In this document: piece after piece, positions 1 through 6,303 of the stretch
Layout: the number at the start of each line of letters is the position of its first letter
Position numbering within the stretch: position 1 is the first letter of the stretch
From: JAVBPP01 sp031549535
GTDB lineage: Bacteria > Bacillota > Clostridia > Oscillospirales > Acutalibacteraceae
Direction: 5' to 3'
Assembly: GCA_031549535.1 (NCBI GenBank)
Contig: JAVBPP010000086.1
Location: 1-20,861 of the forward strand
DNA: 20,861 nt
Translations under genes and position numbers: made by a program
The notes under the pieces: generated by a model
What the model saw: the letters and a program-made list of their open reading frames with translations, nothing else
Databases searched by the model: none
Told to the model about the DNA's origin: nothing

Positions 1-1
1 T

Positions 2-47
2 GGTTTATAGGGTTCTGAAAACCGGGGCTGTCCGGTTTATAGGGTAC
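2..47. repeat. Paired 12-bp direct repeat flanking a small hairpin
   Basis: The 12-mer GGTTTATAGGGT occurs at 2-13 and, apart from one shifted flank, again at about 35-46. Between and overlapping them, AAACCGG (19-25) pairs with CCGGTTT (32-38) across a 6-nt loop. No gene is visible here. It could be the end of a repeat or mobile element that continues to the left of the window. Its function is unknown. Confidence 0.35.
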
Positions 48-142
48 AGTTTAGATAAACGTCATAAAAAATCAAGGAAAAGCTTTCCTGTATGGCTTTT
101 TCGCAGATTTTTTATCTACGCTTTCTTTGGATATTGGTATAA
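37..142. mobile_element. Possible MITE-like element at the 3' end of the flap-endonuclease gene
   Basis: Read on the minus strand, the right end begins TTATACCAAT, the same terminus as the 107-bp element found twice elsewhere in this window. Internally, ATAAAAAATC (65-74) pairs with GATTTTTTAT (106-115), and AAAAGC/GCTTTTT arms continue the fold. The left end is uncertain. A TTATA at 37 would give a 106-bp element, close to the 107 bp of the other family, but the outer arms there match poorly. The endonuclease reading frame loses family similarity exactly where this sequence begins. Confidence 0.4.
67..89 (-). terminator. Weak intrinsic terminator candidate after the truncated endonuclease gene
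   Basis: On the minus strand AGGAAA-GCT-TTTCCT forms a 6-bp hairpin, followed within two bases by a run of T residues. It lies about 27 bases past the endonuclease stop codon and inside the putative element at 37-142. The stem is short and AT-rich, so termination would be inefficient. Confidence 0.35.
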
Positions 143-760
143 GGCTGCCGCCGTTTTGATGCCTACCTTTTCGGCTCCTTTGATATTGTCGGAGCTGTCG
201 CCGGTTAAGGCTTTAAAATCGGCGTATTGCTCAGGCAAAATGTCATATTTTTCCTGTATGTAGCGCCTGTCACAGATCACCGTTTTATCGCCGCGGTAGC
301 GTAAAACAGAGACCCTCTCTCCAATCAGCTGAAAAAAGTCACTGTCTAATGATGAGATTACTACTTGCATCCTTTTACCGTAGGTAAGGGCATAGTTTGC
401 AATCACATCATCCGCTTCGACAAGCTCCGTAACTTCCCTGTGTTTGATGTTCATGGAATCCAAAGCGCAATAGATGTCATCCAGCTGTGAAAACGGGCTT
501 TCATCGTCCGGCGTGTCCGGGTCGCTGATTCGGTTTGCCTTATAGTCCACAAACAGCTTCGTGCGCTCCGTTTCATGCTCCCCGTCAAACAGTACGACTA
601 TATGGGTAGGTTCTGTCAGTTTGACGATTCTAATCAGCGCCCCAACAAACCCCATTGTTCCGTGGATGGCTTTCCCGTTTTTGTTAATGATTCTGGATGG
701 CATGCCGCAAAACATTTGCCACAGAAGATTCATGCCGTCCACGAGCAGGAGCTTTTCCAT
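116..760 (-). CDS. Stand-alone 5'-3' exonuclease (FEN / Pol I N-terminal domain type), C-terminally truncated
   Basis: This 214-aa protein matches the PIN-like nuclease core of the Pol I 5'-3' exonuclease/FEN family, which removes RNA primers and 5' flaps. Acidic metal-site residues are visible: D8 (LLVDGMN), D59 (LFDGE), the EADD cluster 115-118, D139 and D141 (SSLDSD), and D188/D191 in GDSSDNIKG. The helix-three-turn-helix DNA-binding motif starts at 186-206 (GDSSDNI..GIKTAAAL). Family members are usually about 250-290 aa. This one stops about seven codons after KTAAAL, so the second half of the DNA-binding arch and the C-terminal helices are missing. Similarity ends where a TTATACCAAT element terminus begins. 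The start codon overlaps the leuS stop by one base (TAATG), which suggests translational coupling. Activity may be impaired; a pseudogene is possible. Confidence 0.8.
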   Translation of the reverse strand: MEKLLLVDGMNLLWQMFCGMPSRIINKNGKAIHGTMGFVGALIRIVKLTEPTHIVVLFDGEHETERTKLFVDYKANRISDPDTPDDESPFSQLDDIYCALDSMNIKHREVTELVEADDVIANYALTYGKRMQVVISSLDSDFFQLIGERVSVLRYRGDKTVICDRRYIQEKYDILPEQYADFKALTGDSSDNIKGAEKVGIKTAAALYQYPKKA

Positions 761-3177
761 TAGGATTTCCCCGGCTTCACAACCAGATTCACCAGTTTTC
801 CGGGCACATACAGTTCCTTGACGATTTCCATGCCGGCGATGGCGGCGGCCACCTTTTCCTGTGCCTTTGCCGCTGCGATAGCATCTTCCGCGCTGATTTC
901 CGCGTCCACAGAAACGTGGTCGCGGATTTTTCCGTTGATCTGCACGGCGAGTTCGATATGGTCGTCCTTACACTTTGCCTCGTCAAACGCCGGCCAAGCT
1001 TGCGTGCAGGCCATGCCGGGGTGGGACAGCGTTTCCCACACCTCCTCCGCCACATGCGGGGCAAACGGGGAAAGCAATTGCAACAGAATGCGCAGCTCTT
1101 CTTTTGCGATGCTGCCGCTGTCATAAATTTCATTCAAAAAGGCCATCATGGCGGCAATCGCGGTATTAAACTTTAGCGCCTCAATATCTTCGGTCACCTT
1201 TTTGATCATCTGGTGCACGCGCTTTTCAAATTCCGGACGAATTTCTTTGCCCTTTACGCAGTCCTGCAAGGCGAACACACGCTCCAGGAAGCGTTTACAG
1301 CCCTTGATGCTCTGCGGATTCCAGGGGGCGGCCTTTTCAAAGTCGCCGATAAACATTTCATACAGGCGCATGGTGTCCGCGCCGTAGTCACGCACGATTT
1401 CATCGGGATTGACCACATTGCCGCGCGACTTGGACATCTTCTGGCCGTCCTCGCCCAGAATCATGCCGTGTGAGGTGCGCTTGTTGTAAGGCTCCTTCGT
1501 GGGCACAACGCCGATATCATACAAAAACTTGTGCCAGAACCGGCTGTAGAGCAAATGCAGCGTGGTGTGCTCCATGCCGCCGTTATACCAGTCCACGGGC
1601 ATCCAATAGTCCAGCGCCTCTTTGGAGGCGAGGGCAGTATCGTTATGCGGGTCGCAATACCGCAGGAAATACCAGGAGGAGCCCGCCCACTGGGGCATGG
1701 TGTCCGTCTCGCGCTTGGCCGCGCCGCCGCACGTCGGGCAAACGGTGTTCACCCAGTCGGTCATTTTTGCCAAGGGAGACTCACCGTCATCCGTCAGCTC
1801 ATAGCTGTCAATCATCGGCAGTGTCAGGGGCAGTTCGCTCTCCGGCAGGGGTACCTGCCCGCAGCAGGGGCAGTGCACAATTGGAATCGGCTCGCCCCAA
1901 TAGCGCTGGCGGGAAAAGACCCAGTCGCGCAGCTTATAGGTGACAGTACCCGCGCCGATGCCCTGTTCGCCCAGCCAATCAATGATGCGAACCTTTGCGT
2001 CCTCCACGGCTAAGCCGTCTAAGAAGCCGGAATTGACCATAACGCCGGTTTCGCAGTCCGTAAACGCTTCCTTTTTGATATCGCCGCCCTGCACAACCTC
2101 GATAATCGGCAGGTTAAACTTTTGCGCAAACTCCCAGTCGCGGGTATCGTGCCCGGGAACGGCCATGATTGCGCCCGTGCCGTAGGAGGAGAGGACATAG
2201 TCGGAAATGAAGATGGGAATTTCCTTGCCGTTGACTGGGTTGACGGCGCTCACGCCCTGCAGGCGCACACCGGTTTTATCCTTGTTGACCTCCGTGCGCT
2301 CAAAATCGGATTTCCGCGCCGCCGCCTCTTGATAGGCGCGAATTTCGTCCCCATTGGTCAGCTGATTTTCCCAGCGGGCAAGCAGCGCGTGGTCGGGCGC
2401 GATGACCATATACGTTGCGCCAAACAGCGTATCCGGACGGGTGGTAAAGACGGTGATGGTGTCGCCCGTGGTGGCGGTAAAGTCCACCTTTGCGCCGGTG
2501 GAGCGGCCAATCCAGTTGCGCTGCTGCGCTTTGACGCGGTCGATAAAATCCAGCTCATCCAAATCGTCCACTAAACGCTGGGCGTATTTTGTGATGGCCA
2601 GTATCCATTGGCTCTTGTTGCGGCGCACCACTTCGCTGTTGCAGCGCTCGCAAACGCCGTTGACGACTTCCTCGTTCGCCAGCACGCATTTGCAGGAGGT
2701 GCACCAGTTGACGGCCATCTCTTTTTTATAGGCTAACCCCTGTTTGAACATCTGCAAAAAGATCCACTGTGTCCACTTATAATAGCTGGGGTCTGTGGTG
2801 TCAATCTCGCGGGACCAGTCAAAGGAAATGCCCAAGGACTGAATCTGGCGCTTAAACGACTTGATGTTATCCTGCGTCACGGCGTGCGGATGCACCTTGT
2901 TTTTAATCGCAAAATTCTCCGTAGGCAGACCGAACGCATCCCAGCCGATGGGGAACAGCACGTTATAGCCCTGCATACGGCGTTTGCGCGCAAGGATATC
3001 CATGGCAGTATAGGGGCGTGGGTGGCCGACATGCAGACCCTGCGCGGAGGGGTAGGGGAACTCGATCAGCACATAATAGGGCGGCAGGGAAAAATCCTGC
3101 TTCGCATGAAAAATCCCGCGTTCCTCCCACTCTTTTTGCCATTTTCTTTCGATTTCGCTGTAGTTGTACTGTGCCAT
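760..3177 (-). CDS. leuS: Leucyl-tRNA synthetase
   Basis: Class I aminoacyl-tRNA synthetase (805 aa) that charges tRNA-Leu in the cytoplasm. The HIGH-box variant HVGH is at residues 49-52, preceded by the typical FPYPSAQG. KMSKS is at 580-584. A Cys-rich CTSC..CERC zinc module lies near residue 155-175, and a second CPCC..CPTC pair lies around 440-490. The CP1 editing domain occupies roughly 225-420 (with the TTRPDTLFG and GTGAIMAVPGHD signatures). I chose ATG at 3177 because AAAGGATG lies about 10 bases upstream; the longer frame needs a TTG at 3210 with no good ribosome site. The length is normal for bacterial LeuRS. No T-box leader is seen: the upstream DNA is a decayed kinase gene. The gene ends in a 1-nt overlap with the endonuclease gene. 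Confidence 0.98.
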   Translation of the reverse strand: MAQYNYSEIERKWQKEWEERGIFHAKQDFSLPPYYVLIEFPYPSAQGLHVGHPRPYTAMDILARKRRMQGYNVLFPIGWDAFGLPTENFAIKNKVHPHAVTQDNIKSFKRQIQSLGISFDWSREIDTTDPSYYKWTQWIFLQMFKQGLAYKKEMAVNWCTSCKCVLANEEVVNGVCERCNSEVVRRNKSQWILAITKYAQRLVDDLDELDFIDRVKAQQRNWIGRSTGAKVDFTATTGDTITVFTTRPDTLFGATYMVIAPDHALLARWENQLTNGDEIRAYQEAAARKSDFERTEVNKDKTGVRLQGVSAVNPVNGKEIPIFISDYVLSSYGTGAIMAVPGHDTRDWEFAQKFNLPIIEVVQGGDIKKEAFTDCETGVMVNSGFLDGLAVEDAKVRIIDWLGEQGIGAGTVTYKLRDWVFSRQRYWGEPIPIVHCPCCGQVPLPESELPLTLPMIDSYELTDDGESPLAKMTDWVNTVCPTCGGAAKRETDTMPQWAGSSWYFLRYCDPHNDTALASKEALDYWMPVDWYNGGMEHTTLHLLYSRFWHKFLYDIGVVPTKEPYNKRTSHGMILGEDGQKMSKSRGNVVNPDEIVRDYGADTMRLYEMFIGDFEKAAPWNPQSIKGCKRFLERVFALQDCVKGKEIRPEFEKRVHQMIKKVTEDIEALKFNTAIAAMMAFLNEIYDSGSIAKEELRILLQLLSPFAPHVAEEVWETLSHPGMACTQAWPAFDEAKCKDDHIELAVQINGKIRDHVSVDAEISAEDAIAAAKAQEKVAAAIAGMEIVKELYVPGKLVNLVVKPGKS

Positions 3178-3263
3178 GTATGTTTCATCCTTTCGGTTTC
3201 TTTCTTGCAAACCAGGGTTTTTAGGTATCCCTTAAGCCGCCGGTTTTGGTTATGCCAAGTTCA

Positions 3264-3291
3264 ATTTTATATCTGCTACAATTTGATTCAA
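3264..3291 (-). promoter_or_regulatory. Candidate sigma-A promoter for leuS
   Basis: On the minus strand TTGAAT (-35) and TAAAAT (-10) are separated by 16 bases, about 90 bases upstream of the leuS start. The sequence lies in the 3' end of the broken kinase gene. If real, it would drive leuS independently of the rsfS operon from which the island separates it. The spacing is one base shorter than ideal. Confidence 0.35.
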
Positions 3292-3576
3292 AACCTGTTC
3301 CCGGTTCAAAGATGTATCGTAAATCGTAAAGCCGTATTTGACGAGATGAGTCGTCATAGATTGACTAAATAGAAGGGCGTCTTCCGAAATATCCCGTAAA
3401 TCATGGTCGCTAACATGATAGGTCCAATCGTCCTGTGTATCATATTGTTTCAAATCGCGGACAAACTCCGTGACCGTTTTTTTGTTTTGTACCAGTCCGA
3501 TAGGCAGAAAATAGTCTTTCCAGTCGTCTATCCCGTACTGTTTCAAGGTAGGCAATATTTTCTCGAAATCAAAATA

Positions 3577-3677
3577 TTACTCCGGCACTTAACAGTAGTT
3601 AATTTTGCGGGTCGAAATGCTTGAATGTATGGGATTTTGACCCGCAAAATTTTTACTACTGTTTGGTGCAGGCGTAA
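3577..3677. mobile_element. 101-bp MITE with about 39-bp inverted repeats and a TA target duplication
   Basis: The left end starts TTACTCCGGCAC and the right end, read on the other strand, starts TTACGCCTGCAC. The arms continue through AACAGTAG to a shared TTTTGCGGGTC, giving about 39-nt imperfect terminal repeats around a roughly 25-nt loop. The element is flanked by TA at 3575-3576 and 3678-3679. TA duplication is characteristic of IS630/Tc1-mariner transposases, so I infer mobilisation in trans by such an enzyme. There is no open frame inside. It interrupts the kinase gene. Confidence 0.88.
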
Positions 3678-4026
3678 TAGCCCCCTTCCAGCACAAACCT
3701 GTTTCCTGTTACAGCACCATGGCTGTACGGCAGCAGGCCGCGCCCGTCAGCCGATGCAAACATACCAAGAAAATGACCAAGGAACGGCGCTAAATTTTCG
3801 GTGGTTTTTTCTCTATCCCAAGCAAGTCTGATATCCAGTTGCGGATATGCCTCCCCCATTATAGCCACGAGTTTATCGACACTGAAAACAAAGTAATTTA
3901 ACTCTTCGCTTATTTTTCTCGCCAAAGTTGACTTTCCGGCCCTTGGCGGGCCGCAAATAATGATGTTTTTCAATAAGAGCATCTCCAAAAGAAAGCTTGC
4001 GAATGCAACCCGCAAATAAAGTATTG

Positions 4027-4485
4027 TCAGCATTGTTCCAAACAAAGCTCATATGTTATTGGCGCATGTTTTGCCGCCGCCTGAAAACCTTCTGTTGTTT
4101 CAATGCTTGCTGCGAAATGATTGATATCCGAATAGCTGTCACTCCAGCAATCATACGCCTGAATCCCTTTAAAGTGTTCAGGTTCATATATTAAAGTAAA
4201 ACGAAGCTGATACGGCTCATCTTGTTCCGGGTCACAAAACTGCCGCGTGATATCAAGGCTAAAGTGCCTTCCAAACTCGTCGCCCCAATCGAAGGTTCCG
4301 TATTGATACAAAAGCATATCATTATCTGCATCATCGCTGTCAGATATGCCCTTGACTTTCAGTTCGCGATATAATGCAACCGATAATGCAAGCAGAAGCT
4401 CGGCAGACAGGGTCTGCCCATCTTGCAATGCGTCTTGAACCTTTTTCAAATACTCTTTTTCAATACTCTCCAGGCTAGTATACAT
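4027..4485 (-). CDS. Conserved-looking protein of unknown function (152 aa)
   Basis: I do not recognise a family. The protein is soluble and acidic, with no signal peptide or membrane segment. The first 45 residues are probably helical (EKEYLKKVQDAL..). The rest is rich in aromatic and acidic residues (QYGTFDWGDEFGRHFSLD, DPEQDEPYQLRF, YDCWSDSYSD), suggesting a beta-rich C-terminal half. Small acidic proteins of this look are common among immunity or antitoxin-type proteins, but nothing here proves that. The start is ATG 4485, with AAGGG about 10 bases upstream. It lies just upstream of the split kinase gene, in the AT-rich island. Confidence 0.7.
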   Translation of the reverse strand: MYTSLESIEKEYLKKVQDALQDGQTLSAELLLALSVALYRELKVKGISDSDDADNDMLLYQYGTFDWGDEFGRHFSLDITRQFCDPEQDEPYQLRFTLIYEPEHFKGIQAYDCWSDSYSDINHFAASIETTEGFQAAAKHAPITYELCLEQC

Positions 4486-4551
4486 AATTACGCAACCCTT
4501 CTTGTGGTAATCATTGCAAATTTTTGCAGATTTATTCCCCAAATACTACTA

Positions 4552-4707
4552 TTAGTCCGCCAATGAAAGCTTGCCAGAAGATTGGTGAGGATTTTTGTCG
4601 TCAGTCAAGGCGGACGACGCGGCTTTACTGTCGTAAAGCAAGGAGGACAACGCAGGCTGACGGCGAAAATACCACCAAGATTTGGCAAGGTTTCATTGGT
4701 GGACTAA
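4552..4707. mobile_element. 156-bp structured MITE with TA target duplication
   Basis: The ends TTAGTCC..CCAATGAAA..CTTGCCA match over 23 of the first 25 positions when the right end is read on the opposite strand. TA at 4550-4551 and 4708-4709 is the target duplication. No coding frame is inside. The centre carries the conserved fold listed separately at 4591-4670. It is inserted at the very end of the decayed RAYT gene, contributing the TAG that follows its last codons. Confidence 0.85.
4591..4670. other. Structured core: 16-bp stem, symmetric twin-loop, apical hairpin (copy A)
   Basis: Bases 4591-4606 pair without a gap to 4655-4670 (16 pairs including a few G-U). An apical hairpin GCTTTAC/GTAAAGC (4622-4628 with 4633-4639) has the 4-nt loop TGTC. 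Between the stems lies a symmetric internal loop whose two 15-nt sides are near copies: AAGGCGGACGACGCG on the left and AAGGAGGACAACGCA on the right (12 of 15 identical). A second element at the right edge of the window (20764-20841) keeps the loop sequence and both pairings with different stem sequences. This could act as a structured RNA or as folded DNA recognised by a transposase. Confidence 0.75.
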
Positions 4708-4776
4708 TAATGTTTGTTATACGCATCTTCCGCCCATTCCGCCGGATTTTCGTCTATGTACCTCCAAGAGATACCC

Positions 4777-4800
4777 GTAGGGGCGATTCGCAATCGCCCG
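4777..4800. repeat. REP-like palindrome 1
   Basis: GTAG precedes GGGCGATT-CGC-AATCGCCC (4781-4799), an 8-bp perfect stem with a 3-nt loop. It forms an inverted pair with the related palindrome at 4945-4968. In the RAYT remnant's frame it encodes ARAIANRPYG, so the repeat overlaps former coding sequence or marks a deletion joint. Confidence 0.7.
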
Positions 4801-4944
4801 TGCTTTTTCCTTGATGTCAATCAACAAAATCATGTGCAAATGGGTTGACATAACAACATGTTTATCAACGCGAGCATCTGAATAATTTTATATTTGTTTG
4901 ATTGACAATTCAACAAGTTTCCCATATTCGGACAATGTTATTTC

Positions 4945-4968
4945 CGGGCGATTATGAATCGCCCCTAC
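4945..4968. repeat. REP-like palindrome 2
   Basis: GGGCGATT-ATG-AATCGCCC (4946-4964) is followed by CTAC. The stem is identical to the palindrome at 4781-4799, but the asymmetric GTAG/CTAC flank is on the opposite side, so the two are inverted relative to each other about 145 bp apart. The arrangement resembles a BIME around a RAYT core. Confidence 0.7.
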
Positions 4969-5015
4969 AATCTTGCCCAACAATTCACGACCATCTTTAA
5001 TGCAAAATATTTATT

Positions 5016-5333
5016 TTATTGTGCAACATGACGTATAAAACCATTAAAAATGTGAATAACCTGATCGATTAGCTTGATACCCGTTAGATCAGTTCCAGGT
5101 GGCAAGTCAGTTGTAGAAATATTGTATATTATCATAGAAAAAGCAACAACCACAAAGCAAGTTCGAGCAACGGTTACCCATTTTTTCTTGCTGAATGGCA
5201 GCACTATAACATGAATAATCAGTACAAACACGATACTTGCGGTGATTTTATTTGCTCCAAACCAAATAATAGCCCAAGCCCCGATTAAATATGCTGCAAT
5301 GATTTTTAATATCTTGAGTGTTTTTTCGTTCAT
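5016..5333 (-). CDS. Small membrane protein of unknown function (105 aa)
   Basis: Three likely membrane segments are visible: about residues 6-24 (LKIIAAYLIGAWAIIWFGA), 28-47 (ASIVFVLIIHVIVLPF) and 55-72 (TCFVVVAFSMIIYNI). A soluble tail of about 35 residues follows. The short KKKW between segments 2 and 3 suggests a cytoplasmic loop. The start is ATG 5333, because GGGAG lies about 9 bases upstream; a longer frame to 5369 has no comparable site. No family is recognised. It is the first gene of the AT-rich island downstream of rsfS and has lower GC than its housekeeping neighbours, consistent with acquisition. Confidence 0.65.
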   Translation of the reverse strand: MNEKTLKILKIIAAYLIGAWAIIWFGANKITASIVFVLIIHVIVLPFSKKKWVTVARTCFVVVAFSMIIYNISTTDLPPGTDLTGIKLIDQVIHIFNGFIRHVAQ

Positions 5334-5391
5334 TTTGATGCACTCCCAATACAATAAATACAACAACAATGCCGGTAGCTTCTTCGCCGCC

Positions 5392-5745
5392 CTACTCCGT
5401 CAAAACCCCGGACAAATCCACCTGATTCGCGTCCGCCCAGAGGCGTTCCAGATTATAATATTCCCGCTGTTCCTTTTGGAAAATATGCACGAGCACGCTG
5501 GCATAATCTAAAATAATCCAGCCTGTGGCGCGCCCCTCGAGATGCAGCGGTTTTACGCCCAACTTCTCCAGTTCAAATTCCACATCATCCGTCAGGGATT
5601 TCACATGGGTGCTGGAGGTGCCGGAGGCAAGAACGAAATAGTCCGAAACAATGGTTACCTCCGTTGTTTCGATGGCTTTGATATCCTCCGCCTTTTTGCT
5701 GTCCAAAATTGTTACAATCTGATTCATGAGTTCGAATGGTGTCAT
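5392..5745 (-). CDS. rsfS: Ribosomal silencing factor RsfS (Iojap/YbeB family)
   Basis: This 117-aa protein has the compact Iojap-family fold: DIKAIETTEVTIVSDYFVLASGTSSTHVKSLTDDV at about residues 21-55, and EGRATGWIILDYASVLVHIFQKEQREYYNLERLW at about 70-104. RsfS binds ribosomal protein uL14 on the 50S subunit and blocks subunit joining during starvation. Its start overlaps the yqeK stop as ATGA, so the two are translationally coupled. In clostridia rsfS is normally followed directly by leuS; here the accessory island intervenes. Confidence 0.96.
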   Translation of the reverse strand: MTPFELMNQIVTILDSKKAEDIKAIETTEVTIVSDYFVLASGTSSTHVKSLTDDVEFELEKLGVKPLHLEGRATGWIILDYASVLVHIFQKEQREYYNLERLWADANQVDLSGVLTE

Positions 5746-6297
5746 ACATTTGTTCCTTTCAACAATTCATTATACAAATCCACGCTGGCCGGGTGCAGGA
5801 GCAGCCCCCTGGCAAGGCAGCGCGGGATGGTAAAACGCAGGGTATAGAGCATGGCCTGTTCCAGGGATTGTTCCGCATAGCTCCGCACGGTTTCTACGTC
5901 CGGATAATCCCGGTCGGACGAAATAAAATCCGCGAGGTACACCACGCGTTCCAGCGGTTGCATCCCTGCCCTTCCGGTGGTGTGCCAACGCACGGCGGCG
6001 AGCAGCGATTCATCGTCCGTAAGCTGCTCTGTGCGCAAAAAGGCCTCCCCCGCCGGGGCGTGGAGCAGGTTTTTGTTGCCCTCCTCCACCGGGTGCAGCG
6101 CCATGCCCGCGCGCGCAATGCAGCGAAGCTGCTCGCTCTGTGGGGCGCACTTCATGCAGTCGTGCAGCAGTCCCGCGAGATAAGCCCGCTCCGGGTCGGC
6201 GTTGTAGCGAAGCGCTAGTTCCCTTGCGCTGGTTGCAACGCACAGGGAATGGTGATATCGCGCGTCGTCCAGCTTTTCACGGATGAGGGTCTTGCAT
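5742..6297 (-). CDS. yqeK: HD-domain Ap4A hydrolase YqeK, with an apparent 1-bp frameshift near the start
   Basis: HD-superfamily protein expected to hydrolyse diadenosine tetraphosphate symmetrically. Visible features are RYHHSLCVATSARELA, the metal-binding LAGLLHDC, AVRWHTTGR, and the family's VVYLADFISSDRDYPDVETVR. The frame from the stop at 5742 stays open up to about 6300 but has no usual start codon before an internal ATG at 6155, which would remove the N-terminal helices and the HD pair. ATG 6297 lies just after the nadD stop but is out of frame and hits TGA after six codons. Removing one T at 6292/6293 joins it as MQTLIREKLDDARYHHSL, a normal YqeK N-terminus, giving 184 aa. I read this as a recent frameshift or a sequencing error. 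The gene is coupled to nadD and rsfS. Confidence 0.85.
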
Positions 6298-6303
6298 TGT
6301 AAT

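Larger units (their letters stand above)
3250..3982 (-). pseudogene. P-loop nucleoside-kinase-like gene split by a 101-bp MITE
   Basis: The N-terminal half (3678-3982) carries a Walker A motif GPPRAGKST at residues 11-19 after the strand KNIIIC, typical of shikimate/adenylate/deoxynucleoside-kinase-like P-loop proteins. The C-terminal half (3250-3576) continues the same protein. The two are separated by the element at 3577-3677, which introduces a stop soon after residues EGGYY. Deleting the element plus one copy of its TA duplication (103 bp) leaves 630 bp, a single open frame of 209 aa with the junction reading EGGYFDFEKI. The gene was therefore intact until a recent insertion. The start is either ATG 3982, with GGAG directly abutting it, or TTG 3973, which sits about 9 bases after that GGAG. 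The substrate is unknown. It lies 44 bp downstream of the unknown gene at 4027-4485, probably in the same transcript. Confidence 0.85.
4708..5010 (-). pseudogene. Decayed REP-associated tyrosine transposase (RAYT, Y1/HUH family)
   Basis: Minus-strand translation gives FCIKDGRELLGKIVGAI, then LSEYGKLVELSIKQI, an in-frame TAA, and then DKHVVMSTHLHMILLI. The last part contains the HUH metal-binding motif (HLH) in the context usual for RAYT proteins (VVMPNHxHLIL). The conserved C-terminal signature YIDENPAEWAEDAY follows in another frame, after loss of the middle part that would hold the catalytic tyrosine. The N-terminus is also missing; an in-frame stop lies at 5011-5013. RAYTs act on REP palindromes, and two such palindromes lie inside this remnant. 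It cannot encode an active enzyme. Confidence 0.8.

Noticed and set aside
2122..2574. Rightward 150-codon frame inside leuS
   Set aside because: It is an antisense shadow of the editing domain of leuS, caused by GC-rich codon usage.
3178..3250. T-box leader upstream of leuS
   Set aside because: The space is short and lies against the kinase remnant. I saw no specifier-loop arrangement or terminator/antiterminator pair.
4591..4670. Intrinsic terminator as the sole explanation for the structured core
   Set aside because: The apical hairpin has no T-run next to it, and conservation of both 15-nt loop sides with covarying stems is not expected of a simple terminator.
4524..4814. Rightward 96-codon frame through the MITE and REP region
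   Set aside because: Its residues come from the terminal repeats and stem-loops, and it has no ribosome site. The real coding signal here is the leftward RAYT remnant.
4777..4968. CRISPR array
   Set aside because: There are only two palindromes, they are in opposite orientation and about 145 bp apart, and there is no regular spacing and no cas gene.
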